Below are positions 23,034 through 30,917 of a DNA stretch of 64,000 nucleotides, in pieces. The translations under genes were made by a program, and so were the position numbers. Source of the DNA: Massilia sp. YIM B02769 (GTDB lineage: Bacteria > Pseudomonadota > Gammaproteobacteria > Burkholderiales > Burkholderiaceae_D); contig NZ_JASNRC010000010.1 of NCBI RefSeq assembly GCF_030411995.1, forward strand, positions 124,001 through 188,000, given 5' to 3'. Each line of letters starts with the position of its first letter. Within the stretch, counting starts at the first letter, position 1. The notes below the pieces were generated by a model that worked only from the letters and a program-made list of their open reading frames with translations, was not told where the DNA came from and ran no database searches.

Positions 23034-23063
23034 CGCCGCCGGCCTGATCGGGTGCCGGCGGCG
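23034..23063 (-). terminator. Attenuating hairpin between pstS and pstC
   Basis: CGCCGCCGGC (23034-23043) and GCCGGCGGCG (23054-23063) form a 10-bp GC stem right after the pstS stop, with no T-run. Such stems commonly protect the upstream pstS mRNA and limit read-through. Confidence 0.55.
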
Positions 23064-23074
23064 AAATGTTGCTG

Positions 23075-24112
23075 TTACCAGACCGCCTTGCCCGAAGCGT
23101 CCTTCAGGTTGGCTTTCCATGCATCCTGGACCAGCTTGGTGACGCTGGCCGGCATCGGCACGTAATCCAGGTCGGCGGCTGCGCCGGCGCCATTCTTGTA
23201 GGCCCAGTCGAAGAACTTCAGGACTTCCTTGCCCTTGGCGGCGTCGGCCTGCGACTTGTGCACCAGGATGTAGGAAGCGCCGGTGATCGGCCAGCTGGCC
23301 TTGCCCGGCTGGTCGGTCAGGACCACGGCGAAGCCCGGGGCCTTGGCCCAGTCGGCGCTGGCGGCGGCGGCCTTGAAGGCTTCGTCGTCGGGTTGGAGGA
23401 AGGCGCCTTCGCGGTTCTGCAGCTGGGTGTGCGACATCTTGTTCTTCTTGGCGTAGGCCCACTCGACGTAGCCGATCGCGCCCTTGATGCGCTGGACGTT
23501 GGCGGCCACGCCTTCGTTGCCCTTGCCGCCGACGCCGGTCGCCCACTTCACCGAGGTGCCGGCGCCGATCTTCAGCTTCCAGTCCGGGTTGGTTTTCGAC
23601 AGGTAGTCGGTGAACAGGAAGGAGGTGCCCGAGCTGTCGGCGCGGTGCACGACGGTGATGTCGTCGGCGGGCAGCTTGACGCCCGGGTTCAGGGCCGCGA
23701 TCGGCTGGGCGTTCCACTTGGTGATCTTGCCCATGAAGATATCGGCCAGCACGGCGCCGGTGAGCTTCACCTGGCCCGGACCGACGCCCGGCAGGTTGAC
23801 GATCGGCACCACGCCGCCCATCACGGCCGGGAACTGGAACAGGCCGGCGTCGTTCAGGTCCTTGGCCGGCAGCGGCATGTCGGAGGCGCCGAAGTCGACG
23901 GTCTTGGCCTTGATCTGCTTGATGCCGGCGCCCGAGCCCACCGACTGGTAGTTCAGGCCGGTGCCGCTGGCCGCCTTGTACATTTCCGCCCACTTGGCGT
24001 AGATCGGATAAGGGAAGGTTGCGCCGGCGCCGGTGATGTTCGCTGCCTGGGCAGTCGTTGCCAGGGTGGCAGCGGCAAGCGCGACGGTGAGGAACAGGTG
24101 CTTCATACGCAT
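23075..24112 (-). CDS. pstS: Periplasmic phosphate-binding protein PstS
   Basis: 345 residues. The ATG at 24112 has AAAGGA about seven bases upstream; an in-frame ATG two codons later is weaker. A signal peptide ends TAQA about residue 24, and the mature protein starts ANITGAGATFPYPIY, the first phosphate-binding loop. RADSSGTSFLFTDYLS provides the second loop. It captures phosphate for PstCAB. It heads the operon and has a Pho box upstream, so induction by PhoB under phosphate limitation is expected. Confidence 0.96.
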   Translation of the reverse strand: MRMKHLFLTVALAAATLATTAQAANITGAGATFPYPIYAKWAEMYKAASGTGLNYQSVGSGAGIKQIKAKTVDFGASDMPLPAKDLNDAGLFQFPAVMGGVVPIVNLPGVGPGQVKLTGAVLADIFMGKITKWNAQPIAALNPGVKLPADDITVVHRADSSGTSFLFTDYLSKTNPDWKLKIGAGTSVKWATGVGGKGNEGVAANVQRIKGAIGYVEWAYAKKNKMSHTQLQNREGAFLQPDDEAFKAAAASADWAKAPGFAVVLTDQPGKASWPITGASYILVHKSQADAAKGKEVLKFFDWAYKNGAGAAADLDYVPMPASVTKLVQDAWKANLKDASGKAVW

Positions 24113-24174
24113 ATCGATATCCTTTCAAGGTGTGGTGCAAACTGCGCCCCGGAGCTTCCGGGCGATTGCAGCGC

Positions 24175-24208
24175 AGTCTACTGATCGAATATGACAAGTT
24201 AATGACAT
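24175..24208 (-). promoter_or_regulatory. Pho box and -10 of the pst-pho operon
   Basis: On the minus strand two TGTCAT repeats start 11 bases apart (24208 and 24197), giving TGTCATTAACTTGTCATA, close to the PhoB consensus. A -10 candidate TAGACT lies at 24180-24175, about 11 bases beyond, as in PhoB-dependent promoters. Another TGTCAT at 24239-24234 lies about three helical turns upstream and may be an extra half-site. The rest of 24241-24488 shows no other clear signal. Confidence 0.8.
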
Positions 24209-24488
24209 CGCAAAAATCCTTGTCATGAAAACGATGACATAGGGTTATGGGCGTGTCACACACGTATTTCAGGCGCGTTACCGCCTCGTGACAAAGCCAT
24301 CCACGCCCCGCAAGACGCATTTTTGCGCCATAGTGCCGTGTTACCGGAATGGCCGTCACACAATTGATGACGGCGACCTCGGCGTGCCAGAACTACAACG
24401 CCGCGCCGCTGGCCACGAAAGAAATATTTGCCGGGCACAGCGGCTGCGCTAGAGTTGACACTCCAATACGTCAATACGGAGGAGTGAC

Positions 24489-25070
24489 ATGATCGAGGCA
24501 AAGCACCTGGCCGGTCTCGCCGTGGCCGTCGCCGTCGCGGCATCCGCAAGCGCACAGCAAGGTTTCACCGCCGGCACCTATATGCTGGAGGGCGGCAGCT
24601 ATTCCATCGACGTGAGCGGGTCCGGGAACACCCTGGTGGTCAAGGAACCGAACAAGCAGTCGGTGTACACCCAGGCAGCGCCGGGCATGTACCACTTCAC
24701 CAATCCGAACAACGGCATCACGTATTCGCTGCGCATCGTCGACGCCCTCACCCTCGAGGCCGGCAAGGTGCCGGCGAACGGCGCGCCCTCGCGCCTGGTC
24801 CTGGTGGGCGGCGCGGCGCCGGCCCAGGTCGACGAAGGCGAGAGCGAGCGCTTCCGCGAGATTGCCATGAATTACCAGCAGCGCTCCATCAGCGACCCCG
24901 ACAATGTCCAACTGTGGACTGCCTGCGCCGGCGCCGCTTTCAAGGCCAGCGCGTCCACCCGCGCCGATCACCTCGCTTACGCCTCGCAGATGGCGCAGAT
25001 GCTGAAGCAGATCATGGTGAATACCGCCGAGTCGCCCTGCCCGGATGCGATTCCCGCCAGCGCCTGGTAA
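24489..25070 (+). CDS. Hypothetical exported protein
   Basis: 193 residues, not recognised. Start ATG at 24489 with a strong GGAGGAG site. A signal peptide ends ASAQQG about residue 22-24. The mature part begins with a beta-rich half (TYMLEGGSYSIDVSGSGNTLVV and following) and continues with a helical half containing two Cys (ACAGAAF and ESPCPD), which could form a disulfide in the periplasm. It is divergent from pstS and shares its 376-bp upstream region with the Pho box, so phosphate control is possible but not shown. Confidence 0.6.
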   Translation: MIEAKHLAGLAVAVAVAASASAQQGFTAGTYMLEGGSYSIDVSGSGNTLVVKEPNKQSVYTQAAPGMYHFTNPNNGITYSLRIVDALTLEAGKVPANGAPSRLVLVGGAAPAQVDEGESERFREIAMNYQQRSISDPDNVQLWTACAGAAFKASASTRADHLAYASQMAQMLKQIMVNTAESPCPDAIPASAW

Positions 25071-25197
25071 GCCCCTCTGTCAAGCGACCTGGACTGCAAA
25101 AAAACGGGCGGCGACGCCCTTGTAAATACGCCACCGGCTGCTATGCTCAAGGCGTAGTCTTTACATGGAGGGGGATGCTGAAGGGCGTTTCGGTCGT

Positions 25198-25314
25198 ATG
25201 TTTAACATGTTTGTATTTGCAATCCTGAGCGGCATGGTTGGCCTGATTGCCTACGAAATCTTCCAGGAGATCGGCGGCAGTTCGGAAGCCCTGCACGACC
25301 ACTATCACGAATAG
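25198..25314 (+). CDS. Small single-pass membrane protein candidate
   Basis: 38 residues: MFNMFVFAILSGMVGLIAYE followed by FQEIGGSSEALHDHYHE. One TM helix (about residues 3-20) and an acidic, His-rich tail. An in-frame ATG at 25165 would add 11 residues; neither start has an ideal ribosome site (GAAGGG lies about 12 bases before 25198). A terminator follows 38 bases after the stop, which supports a real short transcript. No family recognised. Confidence 0.45.
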   Translation: MFNMFVFAILSGMVGLIAYEIFQEIGGSSEALHDHYHE

Positions 25315-25352
25315 TGCACGGCCCATCATGGGCCAGACGTCAAGACGACAAA

Positions 25353-25389
25353 AAGCGGCGAGGCCCCTGGGCGCTCGCCGCTTCGTTTT
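25353..25389. terminator. Bidirectional terminator
   Basis: AAGCGGCGAG (25353-25362) pairs with CTCGCCGCTT (25374-25383), followed by CGTTTT on the plus strand and preceded by an A-run, so it can serve the small ORF on the plus strand and the PilZ gene on the minus strand. Confidence 0.75.
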
Positions 25390-25415
25390 GATCCCTGCGT
25401 TGTCCCTGCCCTGTC

Positions 25416-25733
25416 CTAGCGCAGGAAGCGCGCCAGCGCCGTCATGGCGCCCAGGTCCAGGTTGAGGAACTGGAAGCCGACCTTGAACTCGCCATGGCTG
25501 AGGATGCAATGCGAGGCCTTGGCGCGGGTGTTGATGGGAACGATGTTGCCGTCGACCAGCAGGTCGAAGCGCAATTGCGCCGTCTGGCCGGCCACGACCG
25601 GATGCGGCACGCTGATGCTGACACCCTGGGCGCTGAGGTCGGTGGTACGGCCCAGCACCGGGGCACTGCCTTCGAAGGCCAGCATGGCGCGGGTTTTCAG
25701 TACTTTGCGTGGGGACTGCCTTTGTTCTGTCAC
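25416..25733 (-). CDS. PilZ domain protein
   Basis: 105 residues, a single PilZ domain. The N-terminal RQSPRKVLKTRAML gives the basic arm and DLSAQGVSI stands for the D/NxSxxG strand, the two elements that hold cyclic di-GMP, although the RxxxR pair is not perfect. It would be a cytosolic c-di-GMP receptor, and three GGDEF proteins are encoded in the same window. It lies 75 bp after radA on the same strand. Confidence 0.75.
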   Translation of the reverse strand: MTEQRQSPRKVLKTRAMLAFEGSAPVLGRTTDLSAQGVSISVPHPVVAGQTAQLRFDLLVDGNIVPINTRAKASHCILSHGEFKVGFQFLNLDLGAMTALARFLR

Positions 25734-25808
25734 GAATTCACCAGCTCTTGCCTGTGGAACGAGGCCTATTATAAGAAGAAAGCAGCGGCCCCGTCAGTCC
25801 TTACAGGA

Positions 25809-27188
25809 TCAATCCAGTTCGCGCAGCTTGCTGAATGCCTGGTCGATGCGCTCGACGGCAATGATGTTCATGCCCTCGATCTTTTGCTTCGGCACGTTGG
25901 CTTTCGGAATGATCGCCGTCGAGAAGCCCAGCTTGGCCGCTTCCTTCAGGCGCTCCTGGCCGCGCGGCGCCGGGCGGATTTCGCCAGCCAGGCCCACTTC
26001 GCCGAATACGACGAGGCCGCGCGGTAGCGGTTTGTTGCGCATCGACGAGTTAATCGCCAGCAGCACGGCCAGGTCGGCCGCCGGTTCGGCGATCTTCACG
26101 CCGCCCACCGCGTTGATGAACACGTCCTGGTCGAAGGCGGCGATGCCGGCATGCCGGTGCAGCACGGCCAGCAGCATCGCCAGGCGGTTCTGCTCCAGGC
26201 CGACGGACAGCCGGCGCGCATTCGGCAAGTGGCTGGCGTCGACCAGGGCCTGGATTTCCACCAGCAGCGGCCGGGTGCCCTCCTGCGTCACCATCACGCA
26301 AGAACCGGGCACCTGGCTGTCGTGCTGCGACAGGAACAGCGCCGACGGGTTCGAGACGCCCTTCAAGCCCTTCTCGGTCATGGCGAACACGCCCAGCTCG
26401 TTCACCGCGCCGAAGCGATTCTTGATGGCGCGCACCAGGCGGAAGCTGGACTGGGTATCGCCCTCGAAGTACAACACGGTGTCGACGATGTGTTCCAGTA
26501 CGCGCGGGCCGGCCAGCGCGCCTTCCTTCGTCACGTGGCCGACCAGGATGATGGTCACGCCGGTCTGCTTCGCCACGCGCGTCAGTTGCGCCGCGCATTC
26601 GCGCACCTGCGACACCGAACCCGGGGCCGCGGTGAGCGCATCCGAATACAGGGTCTGGATCGAGTCGATCACCGCCACTTCCGGCTTCAGATCGGCCAGG
26701 GTGCCGAGGATTTTCTCGAGCTGGATCTCGGCCTGCAGCTTGAGGTCCTTGGCGTCGACCGCCAGGCGCTTGGCGCGCAGGGCGATCTGGGCGCCGGATT
26801 CCTCGCCGCTCACATATAAGGTACTGCGCACCGACGCCAGGTTGGCCAGCGCCTGCAGCAGCAGGGTCGATTTGCCGATGCCCGGGTCGCCGCCGATCAG
26901 CACCACGCCGCCGGCCACCAGGCCGCCGCCGAGCACGCGGTCGAATTCCTCGATGCCGGTGCCGAAGCGCGGCACGTCGGTGGCCTCGATGTCGGCCAGG
27001 GACAGCACCGGCGCCGTCTGCGCCAGCGCCTTGTGGTTCACCGTTTGCGACATGCGGTTCACGCCGGCGGTTTCCACCGCCGACTCGACCAGGGTGTTCC
27101 AGGCCTTGCAGTCGGGGCACTGCCCCATCCAGCGGCTGCTCACGCTGCCGCATTCGCTGCATACAAACTGGGTTTTTGCCTTAGCCAT
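25809..27188 (-). CDS. radA: DNA repair protein RadA
   Basis: Branch migration ATPase in recombinational repair. 459 residues: the N-terminal four-Cys zinc finger CSECGSVSSRWMGQCPDC, RecA-like core with Walker A GGDPGIGKST, the RadA-specific KNRFG motif in AIKNRFGAVNELGVF, and a C-terminal Lon-protease-like domain without the catalytic residues (about 290-459). The start overlaps the alr stop by eight bases, so alr-radA are read as one transcript. Confidence 0.96.
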   Translation of the reverse strand: MAKAKTQFVCSECGSVSSRWMGQCPDCKAWNTLVESAVETAGVNRMSQTVNHKALAQTAPVLSLADIEATDVPRFGTGIEEFDRVLGGGLVAGGVVLIGGDPGIGKSTLLLQALANLASVRSTLYVSGEESGAQIALRAKRLAVDAKDLKLQAEIQLEKILGTLADLKPEVAVIDSIQTLYSDALTAAPGSVSQVRECAAQLTRVAKQTGVTIILVGHVTKEGALAGPRVLEHIVDTVLYFEGDTQSSFRLVRAIKNRFGAVNELGVFAMTEKGLKGVSNPSALFLSQHDSQVPGSCVMVTQEGTRPLLVEIQALVDASHLPNARRLSVGLEQNRLAMLLAVLHRHAGIAAFDQDVFINAVGGVKIAEPAADLAVLLAINSSMRNKPLPRGLVVFGEVGLAGEIRPAPRGQERLKEAAKLGFSTAIIPKANVPKQKIEGMNIIAVERIDQAFSKLRELD

Positions 27189-28290
27189 GGGTTCCCATCC
27201 GTCCTTCGTTCACGCGCACCCGCGGCGCGAGTGCGCACATCAATTCATAGCCGATCGTGCCCGAGGCGGCGGCCACCTCGTCGATCGGCAAGCCGTCGCC
27301 CCAGAGCGTGACCTTGCTGCCGACCCGCGCATTCGGGATCGGGGTCAGGTCGACCGTCATCATGTCCATCGACACCCGCCCCACCACGCTGGTGCGCACG
27401 CCGTCGACGATCACCGGGGTGCCGTGCGGCGCGTGGCGCGGGTAGCCGTCGGCATAGCCGCAGGCCACCACGCCCACCTGCATCGGACCGCTGGCTTCGA
27501 AGCGGCTGCCGTAGCCGACGGTGTCGCCCGCTTCCAATTGCTGGATCGCGATGATCTCGGAACTCAGGGTCATGGTCGGGCGCAGGCCGAAGTCGTGGGC
27601 CGTGCGCCCGCCCCCCGGGGTGCCGCCGTACAGCATGATGCCGGGACGGACCCAGTCGTTCTGCAGCTCCTGGGCCAGCACCTCCTGGTGCAATACGCCG
27701 GCCGAATTCGACAGACTGCGTTCGCCCGCCAGGCCCTCGACGCCGGCACGGAAGCGGCGCACCTGCTCGCTGATGGTCAGGCGCGGGTGCTCCAGCTCGT
27801 CGGCATTCGCGAAGTGGGTCATGTGGGTGATGTTGCGCACGCCCGGGATCGCGCGCAGGCGCTTGTACGCAGCCGCGTATTCGTCGGGACGGAAGCCCAG
27901 GCGGTTCATCCCGGTGTTCATCTTCAGGTGCACGTCGATCGGGCGGTACAGCTGGGTGTACTCCAGCATCCTGATCTGCTCGAGGCAGTGCACGGTGCTG
28001 TTGATGTTGTGCTCGGCCAGCAGCGGCACGTCGGACGCGTCGAAGATCCCTTCCAGCAGCAGGATCGGCTTGATCCAGCCGAGTTCGCGCAGGCGCAGGG
28101 CATTCTCGGTCTCGATCAGGGCCAGGCCGTCGGCCAGGACAAAGCCCTTCATGCCGCGTTCCAGGCCATGGCCATAGGCGTTCGCCTTCACCACGGCCCA
28201 GGCCTTGGACTGCGGGGCGCAGGCGCGGGCGCGCGCCAGGTTATGCTGCATCGAATCGAGGTGGATGGTGGCGCAGAGGGGGCGTGGCAT
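27181..28290 (-). CDS. alr: Alanine racemase
   Basis: Makes D-alanine for peptidoglycan. 369 residues, PLP-dependent fold type III. The PLP lysine is in AWAVVKANAYGHG (about residue 34) and the second catalytic base tyrosine is in the VGYGSRF region near residue 258. The C-terminal beta domain includes VGRVSMDMMTVDLT. The gene is divergent from lplT across about 160 bp, and overlaps radA by eight bases. Confidence 0.95.
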   Translation of the reverse strand: MPRPLCATIHLDSMQHNLARARACAPQSKAWAVVKANAYGHGLERGMKGFVLADGLALIETENALRLRELGWIKPILLLEGIFDASDVPLLAEHNINSTVHCLEQIRMLEYTQLYRPIDVHLKMNTGMNRLGFRPDEYAAAYKRLRAIPGVRNITHMTHFANADELEHPRLTISEQVRRFRAGVEGLAGERSLSNSAGVLHQEVLAQELQNDWVRPGIMLYGGTPGGGRTAHDFGLRPTMTLSSEIIAIQQLEAGDTVGYGSRFEASGPMQVGVVACGYADGYPRHAPHGTPVIVDGVRTSVVGRVSMDMMTVDLTPIPNARVGSKVTLWGDGLPIDEVAAASGTIGYELMCALAPRVRVNEGRMGTHG

Positions 28291-28391
28291 GGCAACTATA
28301 TGGGGAAAGGGACCGGAAAAAGAAGAGAAACAGTATTAGGTGAAAGGCTCTATTTTACCGGACAGCCCCCCTTTCTGCCGGGCTGAATTCT

Positions 28392-28419
28392 TTGGCGAGC
28401 CACCCTTTCATGGTATAAA
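28392..28419 (+). promoter_or_regulatory. Promoter of lplT
   Basis: TTGGCG (28392-28397), 16 bases, TATAAA (28414-28419), about 30 bases before the lplT ATG. Confidence 0.6.
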
Positions 28420-28449
28420 GCAACCCAGACTTGTTTTCAGATACTTTCG

Positions 28450-29700
28450 ATGAACCGTGGTTTCTACACCATCATGGCGGCGCAGTTCTTCTCGTCGCTG
28501 GCAGACAATGCGCTGCTGTTCGTAGCCATTGACATCCTGGTGACGATGAACGCCCCGGCATCGCTGACGCCGTTGCTGAAGCTGTCGTTCGTGCTGTTCT
28601 ATGTGCTGCTGGCCGCCTTTGTCGGCGCCTTTGCCGATTCGCTGCTCAAGGGCCGCGTGATGTTCATCGCGAACCTGATCAAGATCTTCGGCTGCGGCCT
28701 GATGTTCCTGACCGTCCATCCCCTCCTCTCCTACGCCGTGGTCGGCTTCGGCGCGGCCGTGTATTCGCCGGCCAAGTACGGCATCCTGACCGAGCTCCTG
28801 CCGCCGGAAAAACTCGTCGCCGCCAACGGCTGGATCGAGGGCCTGACGGTGATGTCGATCATCTTCGGCACCGTGCTCGGCGGCGCCCTGGTGAGCGACG
28901 CCGGTTCGCGCCTGCTGCTCGGCCTGGGCATCCCCGGCATCGACAGCACCAGCGAAGCGGCAATGGCCATCGTGGTCATCATCTACATCCTCGCGGCCCT
29001 GTTCAATCTGCGCATCCCCGATACCGGCGCGCGCTACGAGCACCAGGAACGCAACCCGGTCAAGCTGATCGCCGACTTCGCCAACTGCTCGGCGACGCTG
29101 TGGAAAGATAAACTCGGCCAGATCTCGCTGGCCGTGACCACCCTGTTCTGGGGCGCCGGCGCGACCCTGCAATTCATCGTGCTGAAGTGGGCCGAGCGTT
29201 CGCTGCACATGCCGCTGGATAAAGCGACCAGTTTGATTGGCGTGGTGGCGATCGGCGTGGCGGTCGGCGCGGCGCTGGCGGCGAAGGTCATCCCGCTGAA
29301 GAAATCGCTGACCGTGATCCCGATGGGCATCTTCATGGGCCTGGTCGTGACCGTGATGGTGTTCGTGCACGACGTGATCGTGGCCTACCCGCTGCTGGCC
29401 CTGATCGGCTTCCTGTCGGGCTTCTTCGTGGTGCCGATGAATGCGCTGCTGCAGCACCGCGGCCACGTGCTGATGAGCGCGGGGCACTCGATCGCGGTGC
29501 AGAACTTCAACGAGAACCTGTCGATCCTGACCATGCTGGCGATGTACGCGATCATGATCACGCTGAACCTCGACTTGAACATCATTATCGTGATCTTCGG
29601 GCTGTCGATTGCAGGCATCACCTGGCTGATCCTGCGGCGGCACCAGCAGAACCAGAAGCAGCATGATTCGCTGGCCTTGATTGGCGAGCACAAGCACTGA
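28450..29700 (+). CDS. lplT: Lysophospholipid transporter LplT
   Basis: 416 residues with 10-12 TM segments, major facilitator superfamily. The start MNRGFYTIMAAQFFSSLADNALLFVAIDIL is characteristic of LplT, which flips lysophospholipids across the inner membrane for re-acylation. In many bacteria it is fused to or next to the acyltransferase aas; no acyltransferase is seen here, so the partner must lie elsewhere. The C-terminus is a short His/Lys/Gln-rich cytosolic tail. Confidence 0.93.
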   Translation: MNRGFYTIMAAQFFSSLADNALLFVAIDILVTMNAPASLTPLLKLSFVLFYVLLAAFVGAFADSLLKGRVMFIANLIKIFGCGLMFLTVHPLLSYAVVGFGAAVYSPAKYGILTELLPPEKLVAANGWIEGLTVMSIIFGTVLGGALVSDAGSRLLLGLGIPGIDSTSEAAMAIVVIIYILAALFNLRIPDTGARYEHQERNPVKLIADFANCSATLWKDKLGQISLAVTTLFWGAGATLQFIVLKWAERSLHMPLDKATSLIGVVAIGVAVGAALAAKVIPLKKSLTVIPMGIFMGLVVTVMVFVHDVIVAYPLLALIGFLSGFFVVPMNALLQHRGHVLMSAGHSIAVQNFNENLSILTMLAMYAIMITLNLDLNIIIVIFGLSIAGITWLILRRHQQNQKQHDSLALIGEHKH

Positions 29701-29724
29701 TCGGAATCGGCCCACGGCGTTTCC

Positions 29725-29896
29725 CGTACGGTGGGCACTCTGTGCCCACGCGGTTACGTGCTCCTATCTCGGACACGTGTTTGAAAGCGTCGCCCGCTGA
29801 CGTCAGCAATACTGCGAACGCTTCGGGAAGGTGACGGTGCGGCCAACAATATGTGCGAGCGCACGTACCGCGTGGGCACGGAGTGCCCAACCTACG
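29725..29896. repeat. REP/BIME-like dispersed repeat, copy d
   Basis: 172 bp. Left arm CGTACGGTGGGCACTCTGTG, then CCCACGCGGTTACGTGC; the reverse complement of the right arm is almost the same, with CGTAGGTTGGGCACTCCGTG at its border. The clearest copy in the window: two head-to-head units about 35 bases long around a spacer. It lies in the convergent gap between lplT and the DUF1853 gene. Confidence 0.8.
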
Positions 29897-29923
29897 ACTA
29901 ACGGCGACGGCTTCTAAACCGTT

Positions 29924-29963
29924 AATATTATTTGCAAATATTTTAATATTACCAAATAATATT
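29924..29963. terminator. AT-only stem-loop at the DUF1853 3' end
   Basis: AATATTATTTG (29924-29934) pairs perfectly with CAAATAATATT (29953-29963) around an 18-base AT-rich loop. The right arm is inside the last codons of the DUF1853 frame. In a GC-rich genome this is a striking AT island; it may end transcription from the minus strand. Confidence 0.5.
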
Positions 29964-30917
29964 CCGCGCTACATTCGCCGGATAACGCGCCGCCGCCCGC
30001 TCGCGCCAATCGTTCGGCACGATGAATCCACGCTCGACTTCTTCCACGCAGCCCGGCGTTTCACGCACCACAGCCACCAGCACCGGCGCCCCCGAACCCT
30101 CGAACTGCGCCTCCAGCTCCGCATGCAGCTGCGCGCGGCTCAACAGCCCGTCCGCCTGTGCCGCGCGAAACGGCGCCAGCCATTGCAGCTTCGGCAGGAT
30201 CAGGAAGGCATCGGCCCCGGTCGCATCGAGTTCATCCAGGGCGCACCAGAAGCCGCGACAGTGCCCCGCCGTGATCCCGCTCATCGCGTCCCAGCTGCCG
30301 GCCGGATAAAACAGCCAGCCTTTCACCAGGGCCCGCGCCGCCGTCACCGGACGCGGCAACTGGGCCTGGGCCGCCGGATGCGCGCCCAGTTCCAGCTGGC
30401 GCTCGAAGATCTTGCGCATCTTGGCGCCCAGGCTGTCGGCCAGGTTCGGACCGACCAGGGCGTCGAACGTCTGCCCTTTCCCGCCTTGCAGCAGATAGAA
30501 CTTGGTGGCGAACTCGATGTGTTCCAGCGCTTCCGGCCCGGCATCGAGCAGGAAGTCGAATTCGCCGACGGTGTCGTTGCGGCTGGCGCGGATCTGCAGG
30601 CCATGTTCGACCAGGCGGCCCTGGCGCTGGAAATAGAAGGCCATCAGCTTTTCGGCATACAGCCCGAGACGGGTGTAGACGCGCGGCCCGAGCGCCGCAT
30701 CGAGCGCGGCCGGATCGTGGTCGAGCGCAAGCAGCCAGCGCGCGACCTCCGGCGTGACCGGGCCGAGCGACGCGATGCGGCCTTGCCAGTGCGGCGCGGC
30801 GCTGTCGAGCAGGTCGGGAGAGTCGAGCAGCCAGGCCAGCGCACGCACCCGTGCGCGCCGCAGGTGCGACCAGCGGCGGTGGAAACCTGCCTGGTAGCTA
30901 TCGGCCCCGTCGCGCAT
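29949..30917 (-). CDS. DUF1853 family protein
   Basis: 322 residues from the ATG at 30917 (MRDGADSYQAGFHRRW); the longer frame is antisense-like and overlaps the upstream gene. The family is widespread in proteobacteria without known function. Visible conserved parts are RLGLYAEKLMAFYFQ, RNDTVGEFDFLL and HIEFATKFYLL, whose Asp/Glu/Lys spacing (E..FD...E.K) looks like a PD-(D/E)xK nuclease core; that is my inference. The gene overlaps the glycosylase gene by 20 bases, in an operon with rimI and tsaB. Confidence 0.75.
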   Translation of the reverse strand: MRDGADSYQAGFHRRWSHLRRARVRALAWLLDSPDLLDSAAPHWQGRIASLGPVTPEVARWLLALDHDPAALDAALGPRVYTRLGLYAEKLMAFYFQRQGRLVEHGLQIRASRNDTVGEFDFLLDAGPEALEHIEFATKFYLLQGGKGQTFDALVGPNLADSLGAKMRKIFERQLELGAHPAAQAQLPRPVTAARALVKGWLFYPAGSWDAMSGITAGHCRGFWCALDELDATGADAFLILPKLQWLAPFRAAQADGLLSRAQLHAELEAQFEGSGAPVLVAVVRETPGCVEEVERGFIVPNDWRERAAARYPANVARNIIW

